This document shows, in pieces, positions 1 to 8,823 of a DNA stretch of 64,000 nucleotides. The notes below the pieces were generated by a model. That model saw only the letters and a program-made list of their open reading frames with translations, was not told the DNA's origin and did not search any database. Position numbers and translations under genes: made by a program. Every line of letters starts with the position of its first letter. The stretch's first letter is position 1. The DNA is from an uncultured Pseudomonadota bacterium (GTDB taxonomy: Bacteria; Myxococcota_A; UBA9160; PR03). The stretch lies in contig CAADGG010000102.1 in assembly GCA_900696485.1 (NCBI GenBank), positions 1 to 64,000 on the forward strand, in the 5' to 3' direction.

Positions 1-744
1 GATCCGGCGGTGGAGCAGGCTCGGGCCGTCGGCGAACAGGATGCCGTCGGGTTCGATCGTGCGGATTTCGAAGGCGCCGGCCCACTCGCCCTCGCGGACC
101 TCTCGGGGTTCGGCGTCGCCGATCGCGATCCACGCGGTGCGCCGCTCGGCGCGCGGATGCCAGGTCGTCCGGACCACGCGCACCGGCATCTCCGCGGAAC
201 GGGAGCGCGCTTCCGGTTCTTCGTCGACGAAGCGCGATGCACGGCCTGCGATCGGGGCGCGGAGAACGACGTCGTCGGTGGGGGCGACGGCGGTCTCCGG
301 GGCCGGCCGGGCACGCACCGGCTCCGGTACGGGACTCCCGCTGGTCGACGGCACTCCCGGTGCCCGGGCAAGGCTCGACACGGAGCGAGTGGCCGGCGGG
401 ATCGGAGCGGAGCGGGGGCCGGGTTCGATGGCCAGGGCGGGATTCCCGGGCTTCGCCGCTTCGTTCGTCGTCGAAGCCGGCGGGGGCGACGCCACGGTGG
501 CCGTCGCAGCCGCGCCGATGGTCGTCTCGCGTGGCTCGTCGCCGCTGCCCTCGCGCGTCGGCGTCGGAAGCAGCGCCCAGGTGGCTGCGAAGCCGAGCAC
601 CAGTGCGCCGCCCACGAGTCCCCAGATTCCGCGCGCCGCGCGACGTCGCGATCGCGAGAACACCACTTCGTCGCGCAGCGGCCGCGCCGCGTCCTGCTCG
701 CGTTCTTGTTCGAGCCGACGCAGCGCCTTCAGGATCGTGCTCAT
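1..744 (-). CDS. gspB: GspB-like type II secretion accessory protein (partial, 3' end outside window)
   Basis: The reading frame starts at ATG 742-744 and stays open to the window edge (248 codons). Its N-terminus, MSTILKALRRLEQER, is the typical opening of GspB/ExeB proteins. A single membrane segment follows at about residues 36-55 (IWGLVGGALVLGF), then a long Ala/Pro-rich periplasmic linker. The C-terminal segment, with GEWAGAFEIRTIEPDGILF, matches the T2SSB domain that ends GspB. The start codon overlaps the stop of the upstream ExeA-like gene (ATGA), so the two are probably translated together. GspA/GspB are known to help place the secretin in the peptidoglycan layer. The stop codon lies outside the window. 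Confidence 0.8.
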   Translation of the reverse strand, partial: MSTILKALRRLEQEREQDAARPLRDEVVFSRSRRRAARGIWGLVGGALVLGFAATWALLPTPTREGSGDEPRETTIGAAATATVASPPPASTTNEAAKPGNPALAIEPGPRSAPIPPATRSVSSLARAPGVPSTSGSPVPEPVRARPAPETAVAPTDDVVLRAPIAGRASRFVDEEPEARSRSAEMPVRVVRTTWHPRAERRTAWIAIGDAEPREVREGEWAGAFEIRTIEPDGILFADGPSLLHRRI

Positions 745-2603
745 CCAGCGTCCCCCACCACTGCGATCCGTGTGACGAGATCGGGAGACTCGTAGCGCCC
801 GAGTGCGCGATATAGCGACATCTTCGTGAGCGGGCCGACGGTGCCGTCCGCCGGAAGCCGGTGGTCGTTCTGGAACGCGCGCACGGCGAGTTCGGTGCTG
901 CGGTCGAAGACACCGGACGGCTCCCCCGGCAAGAAGCCGAGTTCGCTCAGCCCGGTCTGGAGCCAGCGCACCGCATCCCCCCGATCCTCGATCCGCAGCA
1001 CGCCGGGAAGCTCCTCGAACTCGCGCCAGACGATGTAGGCCTCGCCTCCCCAGGATTCCTCGAGCGTCGTAGCGGCCACGCGCACCGGCTCCGCCCCGAC
1101 GACACCGATCAGTTCGAGATCGTCGCCGTCGATCCGGCGCACCAGCACGACCCGCGGAGTGGCGTCGGCCGCGAAGACCGTGATCAGCGTGGGGTATGCG
1201 ATCTCGCGTAGCGTCGAGAGGTCCGTCTCGGGCAATGGGAAGACGCCGAGTTCCACGGCCTCGAGCCAGGCGAGCAGCGTGGTCCAGCTGACCTCGGGGG
1301 GGACGGCGTCCACCGCGGCAGCCAACGACCAGGCTTCGAGGGCGCCGCGCAGGGCGTCGGCCGCGGTGGCGCCGGGGACCCGTCGCACGAGCGTGTCGGC
1401 GAGTTCGACGACGGTCCGGACGGTCCCGTCCGCGGGGGCCGCGGCGGTGGGCGCGGGGATCGCGGTCGGTGCTGGCTCGGCGCCGTCGACGGCCTCGCGA
1501 GCCGGCGTGGATGCGGCCGCCGCATCGAGGTTCGGGGCCGAGATTCCCGCGGCAGAGACGGCGAGCTGGGCAGGCGTCCGCGGGTTCGGCTCTCGATCCG
1601 GGTTCGGGCTGAGCGGGTTCGGACTGAACGGGTTCGGGCTGAGCTGGGCGCTCGGCGCACGCACGGCGGCGCCGGCCCTGCGGAGTCCGTCGACGCCGAA
1701 CCACCAGCCGGCTGCTGCCAGCACGACCCCGATGCCGGCGCTCGCTGCGATCCATGCCGCGCGTCGCGAGAAGGCGCGGCGTGACTCCGGACTCGCGCCG
1801 ACGCCGGTCTCCCGGGCGGCCCGCGCGACCTGCGTCGTCTCGATCCGTTGCGCTCCGTCGCCGAACCCCGCGAGCAACGCGCGGTCACAGAGCAGATTGA
1901 CGACGCGGGGAACGCCGCGCGAGCGACGAAAGATCTCACGCATGGCGGCGTCCGAGAAGACGTGGTCGCGATCGGCCCCGGCCGAGACGCGCAGCCGGTG
2001 GCGGACGTATTCGGCGGTCTCGTTGCGCGAGAGCGGCGTCAGCCGCCAGCGCACCGCGATCCGCTGGCGGAGTTGTCGCAGTTCGTCGGACTCGAGCATG
2101 GCGTCGAGTTCCGGTTGCCCGAGCAGCAGGATCTGGATCAGCTTCTCGGTCTCGGTTTCGAGGTTGGAGAGCAGCCGGATCTGTTCGAGCGTGTCGGAGG
2201 CGAGACCCTGGGCTTCGTCGATGATCAGCAGCACGCGACGACCCTGCTGGCGGCGCTCGAGCAGGAAGTGGTTGAGGACGTCGATCAGTTCGCGGGCCGT
2301 GGTGCCCTGCCGGTCGAGACCCAGCTCGATCAGGATCGCCTCGAGCAGCTGGCGCGCCGAGAGCTTCGGATTGAACAGGAACGCCACGTCCACCTCGGAG
2401 CCGAGGCGGCGGAGCAAGGTCCGGCAGAGAGTCGTCTTCCCGGTGCCGACCTCGCCCGTCACGGCGATGAAGCCCTCGCCCTGCTCGATGCCGTAGAGCA
2501 GATGCGCGAGCGCTTCCCGATGCGCGGCCGAGAGGAACAGGTACCGGGGGTCCGGGCTGAGCGCGAACGGCTTCTCCCGGAGACCGAAGAACGCGGTATA
2601 CAT
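741..2603 (-). CDS. ExeA/GspA-like AAA ATPase with C-terminal peptidoglycan-binding domain
   Basis: A 620-residue protein. The N-terminal AAA ATPase opens with MYTAFFGLREKPF, as in ExeA/GspA. Walker A is GEVGTGKT at about residues 50-57, and Walker B is LLIIDEAQ near residue 128. One transmembrane helix lies around residues 290-312 (ASAGIGVVLAAAGWWFGV). A Pro/Ala linker containing NP-rich tandem units follows, then a C39-like region. The end (AVRWLQTGLSELGF to the C-terminus) is a PG_binding_1 fold. In characterised systems ExeA binds peptidoglycan and, with ExeB, enables secretin assembly. The downstream neighbour is GspB by sequence, which supports this role. The start is ATG 2601-2603, and no strong Shine-Dalgarno sequence is visible. 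Confidence 0.85.
   Translation of the reverse strand: MYTAFFGLREKPFALSPDPRYLFLSAAHREALAHLLYGIEQGEGFIAVTGEVGTGKTTLCRTLLRRLGSEVDVAFLFNPKLSARQLLEAILIELGLDRQGTTARELIDVLNHFLLERRQQGRRVLLIIDEAQGLASDTLEQIRLLSNLETETEKLIQILLLGQPELDAMLESDELRQLRQRIAVRWRLTPLSRNETAEYVRHRLRVSAGADRDHVFSDAAMREIFRRSRGVPRVVNLLCDRALLAGFGDGAQRIETTQVARAARETGVGASPESRRAFSRRAAWIAASAGIGVVLAAAGWWFGVDGLRRAGAAVRAPSAQLSPNPFSPNPLSPNPDREPNPRTPAQLAVSAAGISAPNLDAAAASTPAREAVDGAEPAPTAIPAPTAAAPADGTVRTVVELADTLVRRVPGATAADALRGALEAWSLAAAVDAVPPEVSWTTLLAWLEAVELGVFPLPETDLSTLREIAYPTLITVFAADATPRVVLVRRIDGDDLELIGVVGAEPVRVAATTLEESWGGEAYIVWREFEELPGVLRIEDRGDAVRWLQTGLSELGFLPGEPSGVFDRSTELAVRAFQNDHRLPADGTVGPLTKMSLYRALGRYESPDLVTRIAVVGDAG
1592..1652. repeat. short in-gene tandem repeat encoding NP(F/L)SP units
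   Basis: The stretch repeats units of about 18 bp around the core GGGTTCGG(A/G)CTGA, three to four times. On the minus strand it encodes NPFSPNPLSPNP in the periplasmic linker of the ExeA-like protein. It keeps the reading frame, so length variation would only lengthen or shorten the linker. Confidence 0.6.
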
Positions 2604-3645
2604 GGCGGGTCCGTTTCGGGCTGGAGGCTACCAGCCGGGGGATTCATTGGGAACCGAGGTCGGAGCCGGACCGGAGCGCGCGCTGGAGAGCGAGCCGGAA
2701 ACCGCGCTGGCACCGAGCAGGCGGGAGACCGATCCGGCCGCCCCTGGAGAAACCGCGGACCGGCCCAGGCGGACCGGTGAGCGGAGCGGATCGTCCCCGT
2801 GCGTCGCGATCGGGATCGACTGGGGAGCCACGCTCGCCAAGGTTGCCGTGCGGCGCCCCGCGGCGCCGACGGAGTACCTGCTGTTCCCCTGTGCCGAGCC
2901 GCACGCTCGCACGCGTGTGCTTTCGGAACTCGAGGCCCTCTCGAGGGCGGAACCCGCCCTGGTCGGTGTGACGGGCGGCGGAGCGGAGCGGCTGGCGCGT
3001 CGGCTCGCGGGCGCCGTGCCGGTCAACGAGTTCGCGGCCTGGGGTGCCGGCGCCGCGGCCATGTTGGACGCTTCGGCTGGGGATCCGATGCCGCGCTACC
3101 TGCTGGTTTCGCTCGGAACCGGCACTTCGGTGCTGCTCGTCGATGGCATGTCCGTGATGCGGGTCGGTGGAACCGCGCTCGGCGGCGGGACGTTGCTGGG
3201 GCTGTCGGCCGGCTTGATCGGCACCAGCGACTTCGAGCGGATCACCGATCTCGCGCGCCGAGGGTCGCGGCGATGCATCGATCTGCTCGTCTCCGATCTC
3301 TACCCGGCCGGAGGGATCCCGCTCGCCGGCGACCTGACCGCGTCGAACTTCGCGAGGCTGGCGCCGCGCTTGCAGGCCGGCGAGCACGTGGCCGACGCCG
3401 ACGTCGCCCACGCCCTGATGGGGCTTCTCGGCGAGAATGTCGCGTTGATCTGCGCCGGCCTCGCGGCCGCCTCGCAGGTCCGGCACATCGTCTTCGCCGG
3501 TTCCACGCTGCACGCCAACGACGCGCTCGTCAGGATCCTCGGCGATATCACGCGAGCCCTTGGCCGCGACCCCATCTTTCTGCCCAACGGTCACTACGCC
3601 GGCGCCCTCGGCGCCCTCCTCCTCGCACACCCCGCGACCGCCTGA
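2602..3645 (+). CDS. coaW: Type II pantothenate kinase (Fumble/CoaW family)
   Basis: This enzyme would phosphorylate pantothenate, the first step of coenzyme A synthesis. The ASKHA-fold phosphate motifs are clear: IGIDWGATLAKVAV (about residues 70-83), LVSLGTGTSVLLVDG (about 168-182), GGTALGGGTLLGLS, and a late FAGSTLHANDALV. These match eukaryotic and staphylococcal type II PanK rather than CoaA or CoaX. The homologous part starts only near residue 68, and the preceding residues are low-complexity and charged. ATG 2602 overlaps the start codon of the divergent ExeA-like gene, so the true start may be downstream (TTG 2647 is a candidate). The 3' end runs into a palindromic repeat two bases after the stop codon. 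Confidence 0.8.
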   Translation: MAGPFRAGGYQPGDSLGTEVGAGPERALESEPETALAPSRRETDPAAPGETADRPRRTGERSGSSPCVAIGIDWGATLAKVAVRRPAAPTEYLLFPCAEPHARTRVLSELEALSRAEPALVGVTGGGAERLARRLAGAVPVNEFAAWGAGAAAMLDASAGDPMPRYLLVSLGTGTSVLLVDGMSVMRVGGTALGGGTLLGLSAGLIGTSDFERITDLARRGSRRCIDLLVSDLYPAGGIPLAGDLTASNFARLAPRLQAGEHVADADVAHALMGLLGENVALICAGLAAASQVRHIVFAGSTLHANDALVRILGDITRALGRDPIFLPNGHYAGALGALLLAHPATA

Positions 3646-3646
3646 C

Positions 3647-3743
3647 GTCAAGAAAGGGGCCGTCAAGAAAGGGGCCGGGTTGGTTTCGTCAACTTTTCCC
3701 AAAGGGAAAAGTTGACGAAACCAACCCGGCCCCTTTCTTGACG
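3647..3743. repeat. Long palindromic repeat, copy 1 (subtype TTGGTTTC)
   Basis: The main palindrome has a perfect 40-bp left arm (3661-3700), the loop AAA (3701-3703) and a right arm (3704-3743). The outer motif is GTCAAGAAAGGGGCC, and the inner part is GTCAACTTTTCCC. The outer 15 bp is duplicated in tandem directly in front (3647-3661). It sits between two convergent genes and could terminate transcription from either side. The same element recurs at 25691, 38836 and 45908, with a half copy at 31349. Confidence 0.95.
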
Positions 3744-3749
3744 TCGGGT

Positions 3750-5252
3750 CTACGGGGCCTTCGGGACGGGTTCCGTGGCCAGCTCTTCGCCCTTGGTGAT
3801 CGAGCGGACGACGCGCTGGGTCCGCGCGATCGCGGCGCGTTGCACGCGCAGCTCTTCGGTCTGAGCGGCCACCTGGCGTTCGAGGCGCTCGCGCGCGTCG
3901 CTGAGTTGCTCGAGCCGGCGTTCCAGCTCCTGGACGCGATCCCCCAGCTCGGCCGCCAGCTGCGTTGCATCTCCGGGCTGCGGCTCGAAGCTCGTCGCCG
4001 GCTCGTCGCTGACAGCGAGCGGTGTCGAGGCGGTTTCCCGGAGGAATGAATCCGCCGCCGACTGCGCCTCACCGCTTTCGTCGCTTTCGTCCGTCGCTCG
4101 GGCGCCGTGCGCCAGCGACAGCTGCTGGGCGCCGTCGCGCTCGACCGGTTCGTCGTCGAAGAAGCTGGGTGCGGCGGCGAGGTTCGGATCCTCGAACGCC
4201 TCCGTCGCCGCGTCTCGTTGTTCCCACTCGACGCCGGGAGCCTGCTCGTCGTGGCGATCGGCACCGGCGTCGTCGGCCGACATCACCGAATAGAGCGGGT
4301 CATCATCCTCGTCGTGACGTCGGCGGCGGACGGCCAGGACGACCAGCACCAGCAACACCATGCCGATCGCGGCGTAGCCGACGGGGCTCAGCAGCCGATC
4401 GACCCACGTCGTGTCCGTCGCGGCCGGCGCGGGCGCCGGGGAGCCGGCGGCCGGCGCGGCCGGTTTTCGCACGATCACTTCGGCCGGCGACGCCTTCGGC
4501 GGTGCCGGTGCGCGCAGCGGCTTGTCGGCCGCTTTCGGCGCGGTCGGGGCGGGTGCGGCCGCCATCGAACCCTCGCGTTCGTCTTTCGCGGCCGTCGTCG
4601 GGGCCGCCGCAGCTGGTTCCTCTGCGCGGGCCGCGGGCGTCGGTTCCGGGTCGGCGGCCGCCTCCGGCTCAGCCGGCAGGGGCGGCAGCGTTTCGGCGAT
4701 GTCACTCGGGACCGGATCGGACAGCGATGGAGACGCCGCCGCCTCGGTTTCCGGAGCCGCCGCCGGAGCCGCCGCCGGAGCCGCCGGCGGTGCTGCCGGC
4801 GGAGCCGGTGCCGGTTCGGGCGTTGCCTGTGCGACGCTCGGCGGCGCCATCGGCGCTAGATCGAGCACGATGCGCGGCGGGTCGGCGAGGATCATCTCGG
4901 AGACGCCGATGCCGGCCTGCGACAACTCGACCGAGACGGTCGAGCCGCGAGCGGACGGCGTGACCCGCACGGCCTTCACGAACGGACTCCGCGAGGCGAC
5001 GTGCCGTGCTGCGCTCTCGGCGTCGAGCTGGATCTGGAGCCTCGCGCTGCCTTCCGCAGGCGGCGTCAGCCGATACGAGGCGGCCTCGTCGAGTTCCAGG
5101 ACGATGCGCGTGTGGTCCTCGTGCGTGCCGATCCGGACCTGCGAGAGCGTGGCGGCGGTCCCGGCGACAGGTGCCATCAGCAGGACCGCGGCGACCAGTG
5201 AAGAGACGGACCGCAAGACCGAATCGAGCCGCACGAAATCCCGGCTAGCCAT
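3750..5252 (-). CDS. AMIN-domain membrane protein with C-terminal coiled coil
   Basis: A 500-residue protein starting at ATG 5250-5252, with an AAGGGGGTT ribosome site about 10 bases upstream. An N-terminal hydrophobic signal segment (SVSSLVAAVLLMAPVAGTAA) precedes an AMIN domain at about residues 35-135 (LSQVRIGTHEDHTRIVLELD). A 150-residue Ala/Pro-rich linker leads to a transmembrane helix (VGYAAIGMVLLVLVVLAVR) followed by basic residues. The cytoplasmic tail is acidic and ends in a heptad-rich coiled coil (LGDRVQELERRLEQLSDA). AMIN domains occur in PilQ secretins and AmiC-type amidases and bind peptidoglycan or localise proteins at the envelope. A FimV-like scaffold role is possible but unproven. 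No catalytic or secretin domain is present. Confidence 0.7.
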   Translation of the reverse strand: MASRDFVRLDSVLRSVSSLVAAVLLMAPVAGTAATLSQVRIGTHEDHTRIVLELDEAASYRLTPPAEGSARLQIQLDAESAARHVASRSPFVKAVRVTPSARGSTVSVELSQAGIGVSEMILADPPRIVLDLAPMAPPSVAQATPEPAPAPPAAPPAAPAAAPAAAPETEAAASPSLSDPVPSDIAETLPPLPAEPEAAADPEPTPAARAEEPAAAAPTTAAKDEREGSMAAAPAPTAPKAADKPLRAPAPPKASPAEVIVRKPAAPAAGSPAPAPAATDTTWVDRLLSPVGYAAIGMVLLVLVVLAVRRRRHDEDDDPLYSVMSADDAGADRHDEQAPGVEWEQRDAATEAFEDPNLAAAPSFFDDEPVERDGAQQLSLAHGARATDESDESGEAQSAADSFLRETASTPLAVSDEPATSFEPQPGDATQLAAELGDRVQELERRLEQLSDARERLERQVAAQTEELRVQRAAIARTQRVVRSITKGEELATEPVPKAP

Positions 5253-5325
5253 GGTTCGATGAACCCCCTTGATGCAAGTCTCGAACATTCTCGTCGGTCG
5301 GACGCGCGCTTTGCTGGAGCCCTTT

Positions 5326-5337
5326 CTCACGCGTGAG
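5326..5337. other. Short palindrome in a 184-bp gene gap, possible weak terminator
   Basis: CTCACGCGTGAG is a perfect 12-bp palindrome flanked by GCCCTTT and GGGC. It lies between the start of the AMIN gene and the 3' end of the BtuF-like gene. On the minus strand it is about 100 bp past the BtuF-like stop. No T-tract follows, so a terminator role is uncertain. Confidence 0.25.
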
Positions 5338-5436
5338 GGCGCAGCTCGCATGCAGTCCGGCCGCAAACCAAATCGGGCCGGATTCCAGCCCAGATCCCAG
5401 GACGATCGCAGAACCAGGGGGGGAGCGAGCGGCGAT

Positions 5437-6303
5437 TCACCCCGAACCGGCGTGGGGATGGAGAAGCCGGCGGATCGCGGACAGAGCCACTCGGACGCGC
5501 GGACCGTACCACGACACCCACGTGCCGTCGATGCAGTGGATCCGGCCTGTTTCCGCGGCTGGGATCGGGAGCTCCCGCAACTCGGCCGCATCGCGCGGGC
5601 CGAAGGCATACGGTTCGTCGGGCAGCAGGATGACGTCGGGCGCTGCGGCCACGACGGCGTCCAGCGTGAGGATCGGGTAGCGGCGCTCGCGGCGTTCTGC
5701 GAACACGTTCGCACCGCCACAAAGCGCAAGCAGCGCGTGGGCATACGTATCCGGGCCGACGCTCATCCACGGATCCCGCCAGATCGGGAAGAACACGCGC
5801 GCCGGCGCAGCCGGGAGCGTCCGGGTGGCTTCGGACACGGCCCGCTCGACGGGCTCCACCACGGTGGAGATGGCGTGGGCATTTGCCCCCATTTCGGCCA
5901 GCTCTCGCAACAGCGTCGCGGCCTCGGCGACCGTGCGCGGATCGGTGACCCACACCGCGATGCCGGCCGCCCGAAGCGCATCCACCGTGCGCTTCGTGTT
6001 CTCCTCGCGGTTGGCGATCACCAGATCCGGCGCCAGCGCCAGGACGGCCGCGACGTCGGTGTCCTTCGTCCCGCCGACCTTCGGGAGGCCGGCCACGCCG
6101 GCGGCCGGATGCACGCACCAGCGCGTGACCCCGACCACCCGGGCGCCGAGGCCGAGGTCGAAGAGCGCCTCGGTGAGGCTCGGCACCAGCGAGACGATGC
6201 GCGCGGGCGGACGCAGCCGCCGCGGGCGTTCGCCGAGGGCCTCCGGAGCCGCCGGTCCGCTCGCGCCGCCCGGGGAGGCGTCGTCGTCGGCGGTTTCCGT
6301 CAT
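5437..6303 (-). CDS. BtuF/TroA-like helical-backbone binding protein without signal peptide
   Basis: A 288-residue protein of the cobalamin/metal-chelate binding fold (BtuF, PF01497). The N-terminal lobe has RIVSLVPSLTEALFDLGLGARVVGVTRWCVHP (about residues 35-66, quoted in part: RIVSLVPSLTEALFDLG). LALAPDLVIANREEN and the C-terminal lobe with TYAHALLALCGGANVF follow. No signal peptide or lipobox is visible at the N-terminus, which is acidic and polar. The product therefore appears cytoplasmic, as in known signal-less members of the family. Its ATG (6301-6303) overlaps the stop of the ArsA-family gene. No BtuC or BtuD partner is nearby, so the ligand is not known. Confidence 0.7.
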   Translation of the reverse strand: MTETADDDASPGGASGPAAPEALGERPRRLRPPARIVSLVPSLTEALFDLGLGARVVGVTRWCVHPAAGVAGLPKVGGTKDTDVAAVLALAPDLVIANREENTKRTVDALRAAGIAVWVTDPRTVAEAATLLRELAEMGANAHAISTVVEPVERAVSEATRTLPAAPARVFFPIWRDPWMSVGPDTYAHALLALCGGANVFAERRERRYPILTLDAVVAAAPDVILLPDEPYAFGPRDAAELRELPIPAAETGRIHCIDGTWVSWYGPRVRVALSAIRRLLHPHAGSG

Positions 6304-7460
6304 GGCGCGAAGCGAACCTCCAGCGTGCCGCGGCGCAGCGTTGCGCCGGCGAGCTGCCGGCCGATTACCGAGGCCGGCAGCGCCACGCGTCGCAGCGCGT
6401 CGCGGACCCGCAGGTGCAGATCCTCGCCGTGCAGCGTGACCTCGATGTCCTCCTTGCTGGTCCCCGGCAGATCGATCTCGAGCAGCGGACTGGCGCCGAC
6501 CCGCCGCCAGCGCAGCGGCGCGCCGCGATGCAGGATCGCGGCCGGGTCCGTCTCGCCGTAGACCTCGCGGGCCAGCGCGCGCAGCGCGTCGAGGCCGATG
6601 CGTTCGCTCGTCGCCAGCTGCGCGCGCAAGGTCGGGATCGGGAAGGCGGCCTCGATGGCGGCCAGTTCCTCGCGCTCCCGCTCGGCCCAGTGCGCGAACC
6701 AGCCGGACTGCGCCCGCGCCGGCAGCAGCCGGTTCACGATCACCGCGTCGGTCGCGACGCCATACAGGCACAGATACGCGAACGAGCGCCGCGTCTCGTC
6801 GACGACGACGCGTGCGGCGTTCGTGACGAGCCGCGCCGTCGTACGATCCGTATCGAGCAGGATCTGGCGCACGTCATCGACGTCCCGGTACAGGCGCTCG
6901 AATGCAGCGAAGACGTCGTCGCCGGGAATCCATCCGCGCAGGCCGACGCCTTCGGCGAACGGGCGGGCCAGGCGCGCGAGCCGGCGTTCGAGATCGAAGA
7001 AGCGCTCCATGAACACCTGCAGCGCGTCCGGGAAGCGCAGCATCCGCAGCGTCGCGCCGGTGGGGGCGCAATCCACGATGCAGACGTCGAACTCGCCGAG
7101 CGCTTCGACTTCGCGAACGGCGCGCAGCGCCACCAGCTCCTCGAGTCCCGGCACGACGAGCAGCTCCTCGGCCATCAACTCGTCGGCGCCACCGCGCAAC
7201 AGGCTCGCGAGCCAGGCCTGGATCTCCGACCACGAGCGCTCGATCTCGTCGAGGACCGAGACTTCCTGCGCCACGAGCCCCGGCGCGAGGGCCGTCGGCC
7301 GCGCGCCGATCGGGCGGCCGAAGGCGTCGCCGAGGCTGTGCGCCGGATCGGTCGAGAGCAGGAACACGCGGTGGCCGTGCTCCGCGGCGCCGAGCGCGGT
7401 CGCGGCCGACAGCGTCGTCTTGCCGACTCCGCCCTTGCCGGTGTGGAGGATCACGCGCAC
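6300..7460 (-). CDS. ArsA/GET3-family ATPase, paralogue 1
   Basis: A 386-residue P-loop ATPase with the deviant Walker A GKGGVGKTT at about residues 8-16, the A-type motif STDPAHSLGDAFG, and VDCAPTGATLRML. The last 90 residues form an ArsA HSP20-like domain (LLEIDLPGTSKEDIEVTLHG). ArsA family members energise arsenite efflux (with ArsB) or chaperone tail-anchored proteins (GET3). No ArsB, ArsD or ArsR is nearby and no CxxC zinc clasp is seen, so arsenic resistance is unsupported. It starts 3 bp after the stop of a second ArsA-family gene, and its stop overlaps the BtuF-like start. Confidence 0.8.
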   Translation of the reverse strand: MRVILHTGKGGVGKTTLSAATALGAAEHGHRVFLLSTDPAHSLGDAFGRPIGARPTALAPGLVAQEVSVLDEIERSWSEIQAWLASLLRGGADELMAEELLVVPGLEELVALRAVREVEALGEFDVCIVDCAPTGATLRMLRFPDALQVFMERFFDLERRLARLARPFAEGVGLRGWIPGDDVFAAFERLYRDVDDVRQILLDTDRTTARLVTNAARVVVDETRRSFAYLCLYGVATDAVIVNRLLPARAQSGWFAHWAEREREELAAIEAAFPIPTLRAQLATSERIGLDALRALAREVYGETDPAAILHRGAPLRWRRVGASPLLEIDLPGTSKEDIEVTLHGEDLHLRVRDALRRVALPASVIGRQLAGATLRRGTLEVRFAP

Positions 7461-7463
7461 CGG

Positions 7464-8753
7464 CTACGCCCCCGCCAGATCGGCCGCCGGCGCGAGCCGC
7501 ACGACGAGCCGCCCGGCGTCGAGCTGCGCGCTGTGCAGCGAGAGCCGCGCAAGGCGCCTCGGCAGCGGGATCGCGCGCCGCCAGCCTCCGGTTCGGATCA
7601 GCAGCGCATCGTCGAGCTTCGCGACGTCGAGGTCCGCGGCCTGCGCATGGGGTAGCGGCAGCTCGATGCAGAACCCGCCGTCGGCATCGGCCCGGCGCGC
7701 GAAGCGCAGGCGCGGCGGGTTCGCGAGCCGGGCGGCCGGATCGCGCGTGCCGTAGAGCCGCGCGCCGTGCGCCGCGAGCGCCTCGACGCCGGTCACTTCG
7801 TCGGCGGCCAGCGGACCGCGCAGCACCGGCAGGCCGGGGAACAGCCGTTCGACTTCCGCCACCCGCTCTTCGGCGACCCGCGCCCAGTCGGCAAAGTACG
7901 GCTCGGCGGCGGCCTCGGGCGGCAGCAGGCGGTTCATCACCACCGCATCGCAGGCCAGCTCGAAGAGACAGAGATCGGTGTGCGCGCGGACGGCTTCGTC
8001 GATGACCATGCGCTCGGGCGTCGCGACCAGTCGCACGGTCGTCGCCGGCGCGAGCAGCAGCGCGCGGATCGCCGTGAGCCGCTCGTACAGCAGCGCCTCG
8101 AGATCTCGAAACACGTCGGTGTCGGGCATCGGGACCGACAGCACGGCACGCGCCAGCGGCGAGACGGTGGCGGCGAGCGCGCGCTGCATGCGCAACGCGA
8201 TGCGCAGGCCGCGGCTCGCGATCTCCGGCAGCGTCAGGAGCCGCAGCGTCGCGCCGGTCGGCGCGCAGTCGACGACGACGAGGTCGTAGGCGCCGGCGCG
8301 CGCGTGGGCTTCGACCGCCAGCAGCGCCGCCATCTCCTCGGCGCCGGGCAGCAGCGCGAGCTCATCGGCGATCGTCGGCTCGATGCCCTGGTGCCGGAAC
8401 AGCGCGCCGAGGTACGCGCGGATGGCGCCCCAATGGCGCTCCATCTCGGCGCGGGCGTCGACTTCGAGCGCATCGAACCCGCCGGCCACCGCCAGATTGG
8501 GTTGCGGGGCCGCAACGGCCTGCGGATCCGGTCCGAGCCGGACGCCGAGCACGTCCCCGAGGCTGTGAGCCGGATCCGCCGACACGACGAGGACCCGCGC
8601 CCCCCGCGCGGCCGCGTGCGCGGCCGTCGCCGCCGCCGTCGTGGTCTTGCCGACACCGCCCTTGCCGGTGAAGAAGACGATCCGCGCGAGCGCGCCGTCG
8701 GCGGCGCGGCGGGCGCGCCCCGGACCGCGGCGACTCGGCGCGTTCGATGCCAT
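7464..8753 (-). CDS. ArsA/GET3-family ATPase, paralogue 2
   Basis: A 429-residue paralogue of the next gene. It has Walker A FTGKGGVGKTTTAAATA at about residues 27-43, SADPAHSLGDVLG, and VDCAPTGATLRLLTLPE. An HSP20-like C-terminal domain includes FCIELPLPHAQAADLDVAKL. An extra N-terminal stretch of about 20 basic residues precedes the ATPase fold. The two tandem ATPases probably form a heterodimer or act in sequence, because ArsA-type enzymes need two nucleotide sites; that is inference. ATG 8751-8753 lies just downstream of a 16-bp tandem repeat in the leader. Confidence 0.8.
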   Translation of the reverse strand: MASNAPSRRGPGRARRAADGALARIVFFTGKGGVGKTTTAAATAAHAAARGARVLVVSADPAHSLGDVLGVRLGPDPQAVAAPQPNLAVAGGFDALEVDARAEMERHWGAIRAYLGALFRHQGIEPTIADELALLPGAEEMAALLAVEAHARAGAYDLVVVDCAPTGATLRLLTLPEIASRGLRIALRMQRALAATVSPLARAVLSVPMPDTDVFRDLEALLYERLTAIRALLLAPATTVRLVATPERMVIDEAVRAHTDLCLFELACDAVVMNRLLPPEAAAEPYFADWARVAEERVAEVERLFPGLPVLRGPLAADEVTGVEALAAHGARLYGTRDPAARLANPPRLRFARRADADGGFCIELPLPHAQAADLDVAKLDDALLIRTGGWRRAIPLPRRLARLSLHSAQLDAGRLVVRLAPAADLAGA

Positions 8754-8759
8754 CTGGGA

Positions 8760-8823
8760 ACGGTATCAGACGCGAACGGCACCAGACGCATACGGCATCA
8801 GACGCACACGGAATCGAACGCGG
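8760..8823. repeat. 16-bp tandem repeat upstream of the ArsA pair
   Basis: Four consecutive 16-bp units fit ACGG(T/C/A)A(T/C)C(A/G)(G/A)ACGC plus two variable bases: 8760-8775, 8776-8791, 8792-8807 and 8808-8823. The middle two units differ at two positions and the last has diverged most. The array occupies the leader just upstream of the ArsA paralogue 2 start codon on the minus strand, so it could be a regulator-binding array or a neutral slippage repeat. Confidence 0.65.

Noticed and set aside
10..815. Long plus-strand open frames (up to 261 codons) over the first 800 bases
   Set aside because: They are Arg-rich shadows of the minus-strand GspB gene, which has a recognisable protein sequence.
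3661..3743. Palindrome copy 1 as an ordinary bidirectional terminator
   Set aside because: It could act so here, but the same element lies in divergent and same-strand gaps and inside a coding end, and it lacks a U-tract. A dispersed repeat explains it better.
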